From: an uncultured Porphyromonadaceae bacterium
GTDB lineage: Bacteria > Bacteroidota > Bacteroidia > Bacteroidales > Coprobacteraceae
Assembly: GCA_900545915.1 (NCBI GenBank)
Contig: URAV01000002.1
Span: 65,019 to 129,018, forward strand
Direction of reading: 5' to 3'
Length of the DNA: 64,000 bases
Shown here: piece after piece, positions 8,977 to 15,612 of the stretch
How the letters are laid out: every line of letters starts with the position of its first letter
Numbering within the stretch: the first letter of the stretch is position 1
Notes under the pieces: generated by a model
What the model was told of the DNA's origin: nothing
Seen by the model: only the letters and a program-made list of their open reading frames with translations
Databases searched by the model: none
Made by a program: the position numbers and the translations under genes

Positions 8977-10340
8977 GTACGAAACATTCTAAGGCGGCAG
9001 CAGAGTTTTTGAAAAATAAAAAACAAGCTGCATGGCATGATGAAACTCTTTGGTTGGTAAGAGAAAAACGGGATAAATTGAGTAAGGAAATTCCTGAATG
9101 GGAAGAACTGCGTGATATGGCTTGTGCTACCAAGTTATATAGTAACAGCCATTTGGATGAGCTTTTAGTGGAGTTTGAGGCAAATGCTCAGGCAAATGGC
9201 GCTCATGTACATTGGGCGAAGGATGGTGAGGAGTATTGTAACATCGTTTATCGCATCTTGGAACAGCATGGTGTCAGGCATTTTATTAAGAGCAAGTCGA
9301 TGTTGGCGGAGGAGTGTGAATTGAATCCTTTTCTTGAAAGTAAAGGGATTGAGGTAGTGGAGAGTGACTTGGGTGAGCGTATTTTGCAATTGATGCATCT
9401 TAAACCCAGCCATATTGTTCTTCCTGCTATTCATATAAAGAGAGAACAGGTCGGGAAATTATTCGAAAAAGAGATGGGTACGAAAAAAGGAAATTTTGAC
9501 CCTACTTATTTAACTCATGCTGCCCGGAAGAATCTTCGCCAAAAATTTATTCACGCTGAAGCCGCAATGACCGGATGCAACTTTGCCGTGGCATCTACGG
9601 GCGAAGTTGTCGTGTGTACCAATGAGGGAAACGCCGATATGGGAGTTTCTCAGCCTAAATTGCAGATTGCGGCTTTCGGAATAGAGAAAATTGTTCCGGA
9701 TCGTAAATCTTTAAGTATATTTACCCGGTTATTGGCTCGTTCGGCAACAGGACAACCTATAACGACATATACCTCTCATTATCGTAAGCCGAGAGCAGGA
9801 GGGGAGTTTCATATTATATTGGTCGATAATGGCCGTAGTAAGATTCTTGCCGATCAAAATCATATAAAAGCGTTGAATTGTATACGTTGTGGAGCTTGTA
9901 TGAATACGTGTCCCGTATATCGTAGAAGCGGAGGTTATTCATATACCTATTTTATTCCCGGACCTATCGGCATCAATTTGGGAATGTTGAAAGCCCCATT
10001 ACGTTATTCAGATAACGTTTCTGCTTGTTCGTTGTGTTATTCATGTTCGAATGTTTGTCCGGCTAAGGTGGATCTGGCAGAACAAATTTATTTGTGGAGA
10101 CAAGGTTTGGATAAACTTAATAAGGCTGATCGAATGAAAAAAATAATGTCAGGAGGTATGAAATTTATAATGAAACGTCCTCCGGTTTTTAATACAGCAT
10201 TGAGATTGGCCCCGTTATCTAATCGCATGCCCCGTTATCTTATTTATAATAAATTGAATGCTTGGGGAAATGGTCGTGAGATGCCGGAATTCTCAGAAAA
10301 GAGTTTTAATGAAATGTGGAAAAATGGAGATGTGAAGTGA
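8973..10340 (+). CDS. lutB: L-lactate oxidation complex protein LutB (YkgF), 2x[4Fe-4S]
   Basis: A 455-residue iron-sulfur protein, the normal length for LutB. The N-terminal two thirds is a LUD-type domain (TGCNFAVASTGEVVVCTNEGN, then VPDRKSL..LLARSATGQPITTYTS). It is followed by two [4Fe-4S] ferredoxin clusters, CIRCGACMNTCPVYR and CSLCYSCSNVCPAKVD. In the known complex it carries electrons between the flavin-less catalytic parts and the membrane acceptor. It sits between lutA and lutC, overlapping lutA by 4 bases. Confidence 0.94.
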   Translation: MSTKHSKAAAEFLKNKKQAAWHDETLWLVREKRDKLSKEIPEWEELRDMACATKLYSNSHLDELLVEFEANAQANGAHVHWAKDGEEYCNIVYRILEQHGVRHFIKSKSMLAEECELNPFLESKGIEVVESDLGERILQLMHLKPSHIVLPAIHIKREQVGKLFEKEMGTKKGNFDPTYLTHAARKNLRQKFIHAEAAMTGCNFAVASTGEVVVCTNEGNADMGVSQPKLQIAAFGIEKIVPDRKSLSIFTRLLARSATGQPITTYTSHYRKPRAGGEFHIILVDNGRSKILADQNHIKALNCIRCGACMNTCPVYRRSGGYSYTYFIPGPIGINLGMLKAPLRYSDNVSACSLCYSCSNVCPAKVDLAEQIYLWRQGLDKLNKADRMKKIMSGGMKFIMKRPPVFNTALRLAPLSNRMPRYLIYNKLNAWGNGREMPEFSEKSFNEMWKNGDVK

Positions 10341-10342
10341 TT

Positions 10343-10930
10343 ATGAGCAGTAGAGAAAATATATTGCAGAATATCTGGAATGCTGTGCATAAAAAATATG
10401 AAAAACCGGAATTAGAAGCTTTGAAAAAGCATGCTTTAGTTTATCCGGACGTGATAATGCAATTTCAAAGTATAATAAAACAAGTCGGTGGAGAATCGTA
10501 CCTGCTGAATAAGGGTGAGGATATTAATGATATAATCATAAAAGCATATCCCGAAGCAAAGCGTATAGCTTCTAATATCAGTGGAATTTCTTGTGCGACA
10601 TTTAATCCGGATGATGTCGCTGATCCGGCGGATTTGGATGGGACGGATCTTGCAATTGTTTCAGGTAAGATGGGTGTGGCCGAAAATGGAGCTGTCTGGA
10701 TAGAACAGGATGTAAAGTTGCGAGCTATTTATTTTATTGCGGAAAAGCTCGTTATTTTATTAGATAAGGAGAATATCGTAAATAATATGCACGAGGCATA
10801 CGAGGAAATCGATACGGGAGAATATGGTTTTGGCGTGTTTATTTCCGGACCGTCTAAAACTGCTGATATAGAGCAAGCATTGGTTATGGGGGCTCATGGC
10901 GCACGGGATGTGATGATAATATTGAAATGA
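10343..10930 (+). CDS. lutC: Lactate utilization protein LutC (YkgG), LUD domain
   Basis: A 195-residue LUD-domain protein. The family signature runs from DLAIVSGKMGVAENGAVWIEQD through EKLVILLDKENIVNNMHEAY to GPSKTADIEQALVMGAHGARD. It is the third member of the LutABC lactate oxidation complex and acts in the cytoplasm. ATG at 10343, two bases after the lutB stop, is taken as the start; an in-frame GTG at 10316 inside lutB would add nine residues (MEKWRCEVI) that do not look like part of the family. Confidence 0.92.
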   Translation: MSSRENILQNIWNAVHKKYEKPELEALKKHALVYPDVIMQFQSIIKQVGGESYLLNKGEDINDIIIKAYPEAKRIASNISGISCATFNPDDVADPADLDGTDLAIVSGKMGVAENGAVWIEQDVKLRAIYFIAEKLVILLDKENIVNNMHEAYEEIDTGEYGFGVFISGPSKTADIEQALVMGAHGARDVMIILK

Positions 10931-10989
10931 TACCGTTAATTTAATTTTTTGTAAGTAAAAAATCTTTGATCCCTATTGTTATATGAGTT

Positions 10990-11011
10990 AGAGCTTGTCG
11001 TATATTTATAC
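10990..11011. repeat. End fragment of the intergenic repeat, with a small palindrome
   Basis: AGAGCTTGTCG resembles the left end of the repeat family. It runs into the palindrome CGTATATTTATACG, which might act as a weak terminator after lutC. Confidence 0.35.
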
Positions 11012-11036
11012 GTTAGTTAATAGCTATTATAATACA

Positions 11037-11160
11037 TACCTTTGAATAGACGTGGAGCAAGACCGAATGGCTTGTGGTTCAAGAAGCTGTTTCAGACGTT
11101 CCGTCCCCCTGCCTTTACATCTGAAATCTGGATAGTTCGTTGGGAGTATACTCATTTTTT
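11037..11160 (+). ncRNA. Possible small RNA or 5' leader of the winged-helix gene
   Basis: TACCTTTG at 11037-11044 fits the -7 motif. The next 110 bases are clearly richer in G and C than the AT-rich spacers around them and hold several short self-complementary parts: CTTG..CAAG at 11071-11083, GACG TTC CGTC near 11096, and TTTCAGA..TCTGAAA. They end at GAGTATACTC followed by ATTTTTT near 11160, which could be a weak terminator. No open frame of note was seen. It could equally be the leader of the gene at 11205. I did not recognise a known RNA family. Confidence 0.3.
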
Positions 11161-11204
11161 ATGTAAAAATTTGTTTTTCTGAATAAATTGAGTTATCTTG
11201 AGAC

Positions 11205-11456
11205 ATGAACTTTAAAAATAAAATTACTATGGAAATGATACCTATCGGAAAAAATGCAGGAATGCTATGGAATCTTTTGGAGAGTGGTTCTGAGTTTTCT
11301 GTCAGCCAGCTTATTTCTAAATTAGATATGACACGAGACGATCTTTTTTCTGCTATCGGCTGGTTAGCTCGTGAAGGGAAAATATATTGTCGGAAACAGG
11401 ATAATGAACTTTTTTTCAGTAACAAATGCATTCAAGGTTATTTTCATTTCGGATAG
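11205..11456 (+). CDS. Small winged helix-turn-helix protein (DUF2582 type)
   Basis: An 83-residue protein that is one winged-helix domain: IGKNAGMLWNLLESG (helix 1), FSVSQLISKLDMTRDDLFSAIGWLAREGKI (helix-turn-helix) and YCRKQDNELFFS (wing). This pattern matches the small DUF2582 family found in Bacteroidetes. It is presumably a cytoplasmic DNA-binding protein, though the family's targets are not known to me. It stands alone, behind the possible small RNA. The second ATG at 11229 is a possible shorter start that still keeps the fold. Confidence 0.8.
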   Translation: MNFKNKITMEMIPIGKNAGMLWNLLESGSEFSVSQLISKLDMTRDDLFSAIGWLAREGKIYCRKQDNELFFSNKCIQGYFHFG

Positions 11457-11460
11457 TCTT

Positions 11461-11629
11461 AGAGTCTGTCTAAATTTTCCGACAAGAGACATTATCAGGT
11501 TATCTTTGTGTTTTTTCTTGATCTGTTTTTAGTTTTTATTTGTGGTAGTCTGCTTCCTTTTTATAGAAACGACAAAACATCCTTGAAAGAATTTTTCAAA
11601 ACTGACCCAAATGAAATTGAACAGGCTTT
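11461..11629 (+). repeat. Intergenic repeat, copy A
   Basis: Begins AGAGTCTGTCTAAATTTTCC and ends AAATTGAACAGGCT, giving inverted ends. The middle holds ATTATCAGGTTATCTTTGTG, with TATCTTTG at 11501-11508 fitting the -7 promoter consensus. It aligns along its length with the copies at 17982 and 25464. Confidence 0.8.
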
Positions 11630-11663
11630 CTATATTTAGTGTAGTATTTTGTTATCTTAAAAT

Positions 11664-11700
11664 AAAAAGAGTCCAGTCATTAAATGAGCGGACTCTTTTT
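11664..11700. terminator. Bidirectional hairpin terminator, displaced from the pit gene
   Basis: A perfect 11-base stem, AAAAAGAGTCC and GGACTCTTTTT, with A and T runs on both sides so it can work in either direction. Its right end is 19 bases from the transposon insertion point. Before insertion it would have followed the stop codon of the phosphate transporter gene, which now ends at 15610. Confidence 0.8.
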
Positions 11701-11711
11701 ATGAATCATTT

Positions 11712-11719
11712 AAAAATTA
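11712..11719. repeat. Target site duplication, left copy
   Basis: AAAAATTA immediately precedes the left inverted repeat and is identical to 15605-15612. Eight bases is the usual duplication of IS1595-family elements. Confidence 0.93.
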
Positions 11720-11742
11720 GGCACCTACATACAAGTTTACAC
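11720..11742. repeat. Left terminal inverted repeat of the transposon
   Basis: Starts GGCACCTACATACAAG and is the inverse complement of 15582-15604 with a single mismatch. Confidence 0.93.
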
Positions 11743-11762
11743 CAACGATTTAGAGATAGAAA

Positions 11763-11799
11763 AATCCCCTTGCCGTAACTTATTTACAACAAGGGGATT
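11763..11799 (-). terminator. Terminator of the transposon lipoprotein gene
   Basis: A 10-base stem, AATCCCCTTG and CAAGGGGATT, lies 18 bases beyond the lipoprotein stop. On the minus strand it is followed by a T run. Confidence 0.8.
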
Positions 11800-11816
11800 G
11801 CTTTGTTTTTATTGTA

Positions 11817-13070
11817 TCAATTCAACGAAATAAGATTGATGATTTTATTTCCGTTATCAGCAGCACTGTTGATTACTACTTCATCAGTTTCAGTGATAGT
11901 TCCTACGACATTAATACCGTCCGAATATCTGAAACCGCTGAATGTAATATTAGGATTTTCAGGGCTTGTAGAAATACTTTGTATTTCATATTCCGAGACT
12001 TGAAATTGCGATTCTTGATAATCTTTCATTGCTGTTTTTGAGAACATTGTATTGTTTAGAATATACCATGCTTTGCTTGTACAGATATTTCCGATGTTCA
12101 CATACTTGTCCAGTTTAACACATTGCTCTCCGTCAAACTCTAAATTCCCATTTATTACCATTGTGTTGCGTACATAGTTTGGTATAAATTCCCAATAAGT
12201 ATCATCATTCGGTATTGTACATATTACCTTTTCTTTTAATTCATTGTTACCGATAGTCTCATGCTTAATAATCTCTTTATCACGAATTGAATACAAATCA
12301 CCATTGAAAATAAAGGTATAAATATCCGCAATCGGATACATTCTTCCTCCCGGACATTTTACACGACAATTTTGTTGCTGTTCCATGCCATTCCAATATA
12401 CAACAAAGCCATCGTCAGTTACTGCAAAGTTATCAAAGCGTATATCATCTGGCAACAAAGCCTCGATAGTCATTGTTTCTGGCGACAACTTTAAGACCTG
12501 TTCACCGTTCAAATAACCTTTGTAATAGATATTGCCTTGTTTGTCCGTGAATATATTATCGTCTTTACTTGGTCTCGATACGTTTTCCGGAAACCTATAT
12601 AATTTTTCAGTTTCTTTATTCAAGAGCATTGCGTAGTATGTATCTGCACCATGTGGCTCATTTGGTACGGAAATTATTGGAGCGTCATCACTGTGTGAAT
12701 TATACCATTCTTGCATTATCCTATTTGTATCATAGTAGTCAGGGTACATCAATAACATCTTATCTGATAATTTATTGATTTCATAGATGTTCAAAACATT
12801 TGTTTTACCGTCAGAACCTGTGATTATTAATTTGGATTCATTGCCATTTTGGTCAATCTTCCACACTCCACCAAAAGTTCCAGATTCTCCAGAACGAGTA
12901 TTAGTACCTTCTTTCGTATAAATCATCTTTGCATCACGAACATTTACAGAGGAAAGATGCTTGTAGATTTCATTACGGTCAAATTCCTGATAGTTTCCAC
13001 TCTTTTCACAACTTGACAGCATTGTCCCAAACAGGAACAAACTTAAAACGAACGAATAACCTGTCTTCAT
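11817..13070 (-). CDS. Passenger lipoprotein, probable beta-propeller, unknown function
   Basis: A 417-residue lipoprotein. The signal peptide starting MKTGYSFVL ends in the lipobox LSSC, and the residues after Cys (EKSGN) are typical of Bacteroidetes lipoproteins. The mature part repeats short strands of the type 'DKQGNIYYKG..VLKLSPETM' and 'TDDGFVVYWNG', which suggests a beta-propeller; no enzyme motif was recognised. ATG at 13070 is preferred to the in-frame GTG at 13094 because it places the basic n-region correctly. It is transcribed away from the transposase, has a consensus promoter 270 bases upstream, an unusually long structured leader and its own terminator. A surface lipoprotein is an odd passenger for a small transposon. 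Its role is unknown. Confidence 0.75.
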   Translation of the reverse strand: MKTGYSFVLSLFLFGTMLSSCEKSGNYQEFDRNEIYKHLSSVNVRDAKMIYTKEGTNTRSGESGTFGGVWKIDQNGNESKLIITGSDGKTNVLNIYEINKLSDKMLLMYPDYYDTNRIMQEWYNSHSDDAPIISVPNEPHGADTYYAMLLNKETEKLYRFPENVSRPSKDDNIFTDKQGNIYYKGYLNGEQVLKLSPETMTIEALLPDDIRFDNFAVTDDGFVVYWNGMEQQQNCRVKCPGGRMYPIADIYTFIFNGDLYSIRDKEIIKHETIGNNELKEKVICTIPNDDTYWEFIPNYVRNTMVINGNLEFDGEQCVKLDKYVNIGNICTSKAWYILNNTMFSKTAMKDYQESQFQVSEYEIQSISTSPENPNITFSGFRYSDGINVVGTITETDEVVINSAADNGNKIINLISLN

Positions 13071-13338
13071 ATTATCGGTCTTTATGTTCTTCACCAGCCC
13101 CCAAAAGAAGATATTACTTTATTAAATGGGAAAGCGTGAGGGCTGCTAACTTATTTCAACCGATAGGCGTCTGGAAATGCCGTGAACTAAAACAAGCAAC
13201 AGTCCCTCACGCCATATTACATGACGCGAGAGATGCTAACTCATTCTCGTTCACCTATTAGTTTTCCAGACTTTATCGGTGAGAATCAGTTAAACACTTT
13301 CGTGTATTCTATTCTACTATGTCTGCCATATTTCTATG
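13071..13338 (-). promoter_or_regulatory. Long structured 5' leader of the passenger lipoprotein gene
   Basis: About 268 bases lie between the predicted transcription start and the ATG. They contain GCGTGAGGG/CCCTCACGC (13134-13142 with 13204-13212), CCGATA..GTCTGG with its complement (13160-13174 with 13266-13279), and ATTCTC..CACC with GGTGAGAAT (13243-13255 with 13278-13286). These pairings cross each other, so they would be alternatives or a pseudoknot. A direct repeat, GCGnGAG..TGCTAACTyATT, occurs at 13134-13155 and 13225-13245. A regulatory RNA is possible; I did not recognise a known class. Confidence 0.4.
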
Positions 13339-13344
13339 ACGTTG

Positions 13345-13374
13345 CAAAGATACTCAATTTATCATGATTCTCAA
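13345..13374 (-). promoter_or_regulatory. Promoter of the passenger lipoprotein gene
   Basis: On the minus strand TTG (13374-13372) is followed 19 bases later by TATCTTTG (13352-13345), an excellent fit to the Bacteroidetes -33/-7 consensus. Confidence 0.7.
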
Positions 13375-13499
13375 TACATAAATGCCTCAAAAATCACAGG
13401 TTAGCAAACATTAGCGGGTGTTCAACATACATCAGCAATTTATATTTCCCCGGAAAAATGGATATATCTATCTTCGACATATAACAAATAACGAGTAAT

Positions 13500-14432
13500 A
13501 TGATAGATTTCAAATTCAAAACATTAACAGAACTAATTAAGACATTCCCTGATGAACAGAAATGTATTGATTTTCTGGAGAAAGTTCTCTGGAACGGTAA
13601 TCCCGTATCTCCATTTGACCCGACATCGAAAGTCTATAAATGTAAGAACAACCGTTATCGCTGCAAGAATACGGGTAAGTATTTCAATATTAAGACGGGT
13701 ACTATCTTCGAGAACACAAAGGTGTCACTTCAAAACTGGTTCATTGCCATTTGGATGTGTATGTCTCACAAAGGCGGTCTTTCTTCTATGGAACTTCAAA
13801 GAGAACTCGGTGTAACTCAGAAAACAGCTTGGTTTATGTTGCAGCGTATCAGAAAATGTTGTGAATGTGAGAATCAATCTATACTTGACAACGAAGTGGA
13901 AATGGATGAAACTTACGTAGGTGGTAAGAATAAAAACCGACACGCAAACAAAAGAATCAAAGAGTGTCAGGGACGAAGCTGCAAGGGTAAAACTCCGGTG
14001 TTCGGTATGATTGAACGTAACGGTAAAGTTGTGGCTCGTGTAGTTTCTTCAACTACCGCAAAGGATTTAATGCCGAGGATTATCACGCATGTTAATTCAT
14101 TTGCTACTGTATATACTGATGAATGGGGCGCTTATAATGGTCTGAAACATACTTATGACCATCATATCGTACGTCATAATATCAAAGAGTATGTGAATGG
14201 TAAAGCGCATACGAATAACATAGAAAACTTCTGGGGAAACTTCAAACGTGCAATAATTGGTGTATATCGTGTTGTTTCGCCACAACACCTCCAATTTTAT
14301 GTGAATGAGTTCGTTTTCAGAAGAAATACTTGTAAATTTGTACCCAGCGATAGATTCTTGCATCTTATGGAGAATGTACAAGGGTATCGGTTAAAATATA
14401 AAGAATTGATTGAATATGCTCGTTGTAGTTGA
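13500..14432 (+). CDS. IS1595 family (ISXO2-like) DDE transposase
   Basis: A 310-residue transposase of normal length for the family. The N-terminal part has the family run SKVYKCKNNRYRCKNTGKYF then TGTIFENTKVSLQNWF, followed by a helix-turn-helix (SMELQRELGVTQKTAWFML). The catalytic triad is visible: EMDETYVGG (Asp), TVYTDEWGAYNGL (Asp) and TNNIENFWG (Glu). The zinc ribbon at the start is reduced, with the first Cys pair replaced by SPFDPTS, which also happens in other Bacteroidetes members as I recall them. No frameshift is seen, so it is probably active. The next gene overlaps its end by 17 bases. Confidence 0.95.
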   Translation: MIDFKFKTLTELIKTFPDEQKCIDFLEKVLWNGNPVSPFDPTSKVYKCKNNRYRCKNTGKYFNIKTGTIFENTKVSLQNWFIAIWMCMSHKGGLSSMELQRELGVTQKTAWFMLQRIRKCCECENQSILDNEVEMDETYVGGKNKNRHANKRIKECQGRSCKGKTPVFGMIERNGKVVARVVSSTTAKDLMPRIITHVNSFATVYTDEWGAYNGLKHTYDHHIVRHNIKEYVNGKAHTNNIENFWGNFKRAIIGVYRVVSPQHLQFYVNEFVFRRNTCKFVPSDRFLHLMENVQGYRLKYKELIEYARCS

Positions 14433-14760
14433 ATATATATCGGAAATAAAAATTGAAAAAACGGTAATACCCGTTTATGTTACTGACGACAGCCGCATGT
14501 ATGTCGGTATGGAGATTATGCCTTATCTGAAAACTCTACGTCAAGTAAAACAAACTATCATAACAGACAAGGACGGAATACAATATGATGTATATCCTAT
14601 TCTTGAAGTATTCAAGTTTATAAAGAACAGAAAACTTGTCTCGTTAGACACATCATCTATCTATAAAAAACAACATGCTCTTATTCCGAATAATGAAACC
14701 ACTGAAAGCGAATTTGCCTTAACCATTAAAAGGATAATGATTCCGAAAAAGAAGAAGTAA
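14416..14760 (+). CDS. Transposon passenger protein of unknown function (114 aa)
   Basis: A small basic protein without signal peptide or membrane segment. It looks like a mixed alpha/beta fold (VVVEYISEIKIEKTVIPVYV, then DGIQYDVYPILEVFKFI) and ends in a lysine-rich tail IPKKKK. ATG at 14416 is used; TTG at 14410 is the other option. It overlaps the transposase gene by 17 bases, so it is probably translated with it and could be a transposition helper or regulator. That is inference from position only; I recognise no family. Confidence 0.55.
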   Translation: MLVVVEYISEIKIEKTVIPVYVTDDSRMYVGMEIMPYLKTLRQVKQTIITDKDGIQYDVYPILEVFKFIKNRKLVSLDTSSIYKKQHALIPNNETTESEFALTIKRIMIPKKKK

Positions 14761-14817
14761 AAAAATCCTTTCTTAGATAAAGTGGTATATATCCCATAAG
14801 GACTAAAAAAGAATCTT

Positions 14818-15276
14818 ATGAGTAAAATAACTGGCAACGATAATGATTTTCCTACAATTAAGCAAGTCAATGATGCTTTAACAGGTAGTAATAGCACATT
14901 AGATATTTCAGCTTATGCTACGGAATTATTTGAATTGAAAAACACAAAATATGTTGGATTAACAGACAGTGGTTCTATGAATAATGAATATTTGGAGCTT
15001 ACAAGCCCAACACTTATCGAGTTATTTGATAAAATAAACAATACAAAACCATCATTGATTTACGGAAAAGGATTATTTGAAAATAATGAAATTGAATTTA
15101 CGACTAATTACAATTTGTGTAATACTAAAATTCTCTCATATAGTACCTATAACTATATTATCTCATTCAAAATTTATTTAATTGCTTATGGTTTTGTTTA
15201 TAACTTTGTTGTTTTTAAAATGTTAGATAGTTACTTTTACCATAAATCCATGTTAGAAGGAATTAGCTTCTTATAG
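14818..15276 (+). CDS. Transposon passenger protein of unknown function (152 aa)
   Basis: A 152-residue protein, acidic and polar in the first two thirds (MSKITGNDNDFPTIKQVNDAL) and rich in Tyr, Phe and Ile in the last third (YNYIISFKIYLIAYGFVYNFVVF), which might form one or two strands or a membrane segment. No family recognised. It lies 57 bases after the previous passenger gene and four bases before the next, in the same direction, so the three probably form one unit with the transposase. Confidence 0.5.
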   Translation: MSKITGNDNDFPTIKQVNDALTGSNSTLDISAYATELFELKNTKYVGLTDSGSMNNEYLELTSPTLIELFDKINNTKPSLIYGKGLFENNEIEFTTNYNLCNTKILSYSTYNYIISFKIYLIAYGFVYNFVVFKMLDSYFYHKSMLEGISFL

Positions 15277-15279
15277 CCC

Positions 15280-15558
15280 ATGAAATCATTAGATACGGTC
15301 ATTAGAGAGATTCGTGATAGAGTTGCGAACTCTGATATTATATGGAATACGAATAGTTCCGATATTCAATCAAATGAAGTAGCAGAGATAATTTCTGATG
15401 TTACAGGTTTTAATCAGTTTGAGAACACAGAAGTCTTTAATGCTATCGTTGATAAACTTTGTAAGGAGTATGAAATAGGTATGTATCAAAACCTATCTGA
15501 ATCACTCGAAACAGTGTATAAAGTTAGTGGTGGTTTACTTGGAACTTCAGAGGGTTAA
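15280..15558 (+). CDS. Transposon passenger protein of unknown function (92 aa)
   Basis: A small acidic protein, predicted largely helical (SLDTVIREIRDRVANSDII, EVFNAIVDKLCKEYEIGMYQNLSESLETVYK). No signal peptide and no recognised domain. The stop codon lies in the loop of a hairpin (15548-15572) directly before the right inverted repeat, so it is the last gene of the element. Confidence 0.5.
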   Translation: MKSLDTVIREIRDRVANSDIIWNTNSSDIQSNEVAEIISDVTGFNQFENTEVFNAIVDKLCKEYEIGMYQNLSESLETVYKVSGGLLGTSEG

Positions 15559-15572
15559 ACGAAAACCCTCTG
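15548..15572 (+). terminator. Hairpin at the end of the passenger operon
   Basis: A perfect 9-base stem, CAGAGGGTT and AACCCTCTG, encloses a loop holding the TAA stop of the last passenger gene. No good T run follows (AAAATTCT), so it may protect the 3' end rather than terminate. Confidence 0.5.
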
Positions 15573-15581
15573 AAAATTCTA

Positions 15582-15604
15582 GTGTAAAGTTGTATGTAGG
15601 TGCC
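15582..15604. repeat. Right terminal inverted repeat of the transposon
   Basis: Ends TTGTATGTAGGTGCC, the inverse complement of the left end at 11720-11742 with one mismatch. Confidence 0.93.
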
Positions 15605-15612
15605 AAAAATTA
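15605..15612. repeat. Target site duplication, right copy
   Basis: AAAAATTA, identical to 11712-11719. Its last three bases are the TAA stop codon of the phosphate transporter on the minus strand. Confidence 0.93.

Larger units (their letters stand above)
11720..15604. mobile_element. IS1595-family transposon with passenger genes, 3885 bp
   Basis: A complete element bounded by 23-base inverted repeats (11720-11742 and 15582-15604, 22 of 23 matching, outermost bases GGCACCTACATACAA) and perfect 8-base target duplications. It carries an ISXO2-like DDE transposase, one lipoprotein gene on the minus strand, and three unknown genes downstream of the transposase. Ordinary IS1595 insertions are about 0.7-1.1 kb; longer members with passengers are known in the family. 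Intact ends, intact transposase and exact target repeats suggest a recent insertion. The target is the stop codon end of the PiT gene, which stays intact because the duplication restores it. Confidence 0.93.

Noticed and set aside
11040..11150. tRNA-like GGTTCAA in the GC-richer stretch
   Set aside because: No acceptor stem, anticodon arm or CCA partner could be arranged around it, so it is not a tRNA gene.
11817..12003. Plus-strand frame near the left transposon end
   Set aside because: It is the complement of the passenger lipoprotein gene, which has a lipobox, promoter and terminator.
13134..13286. Integron attC-like site (GTTAGC cores with inverse repeats)
   Set aside because: The cores do not pair in the order required for attC, there is no integrase, and the transposon ends explain the mobility.
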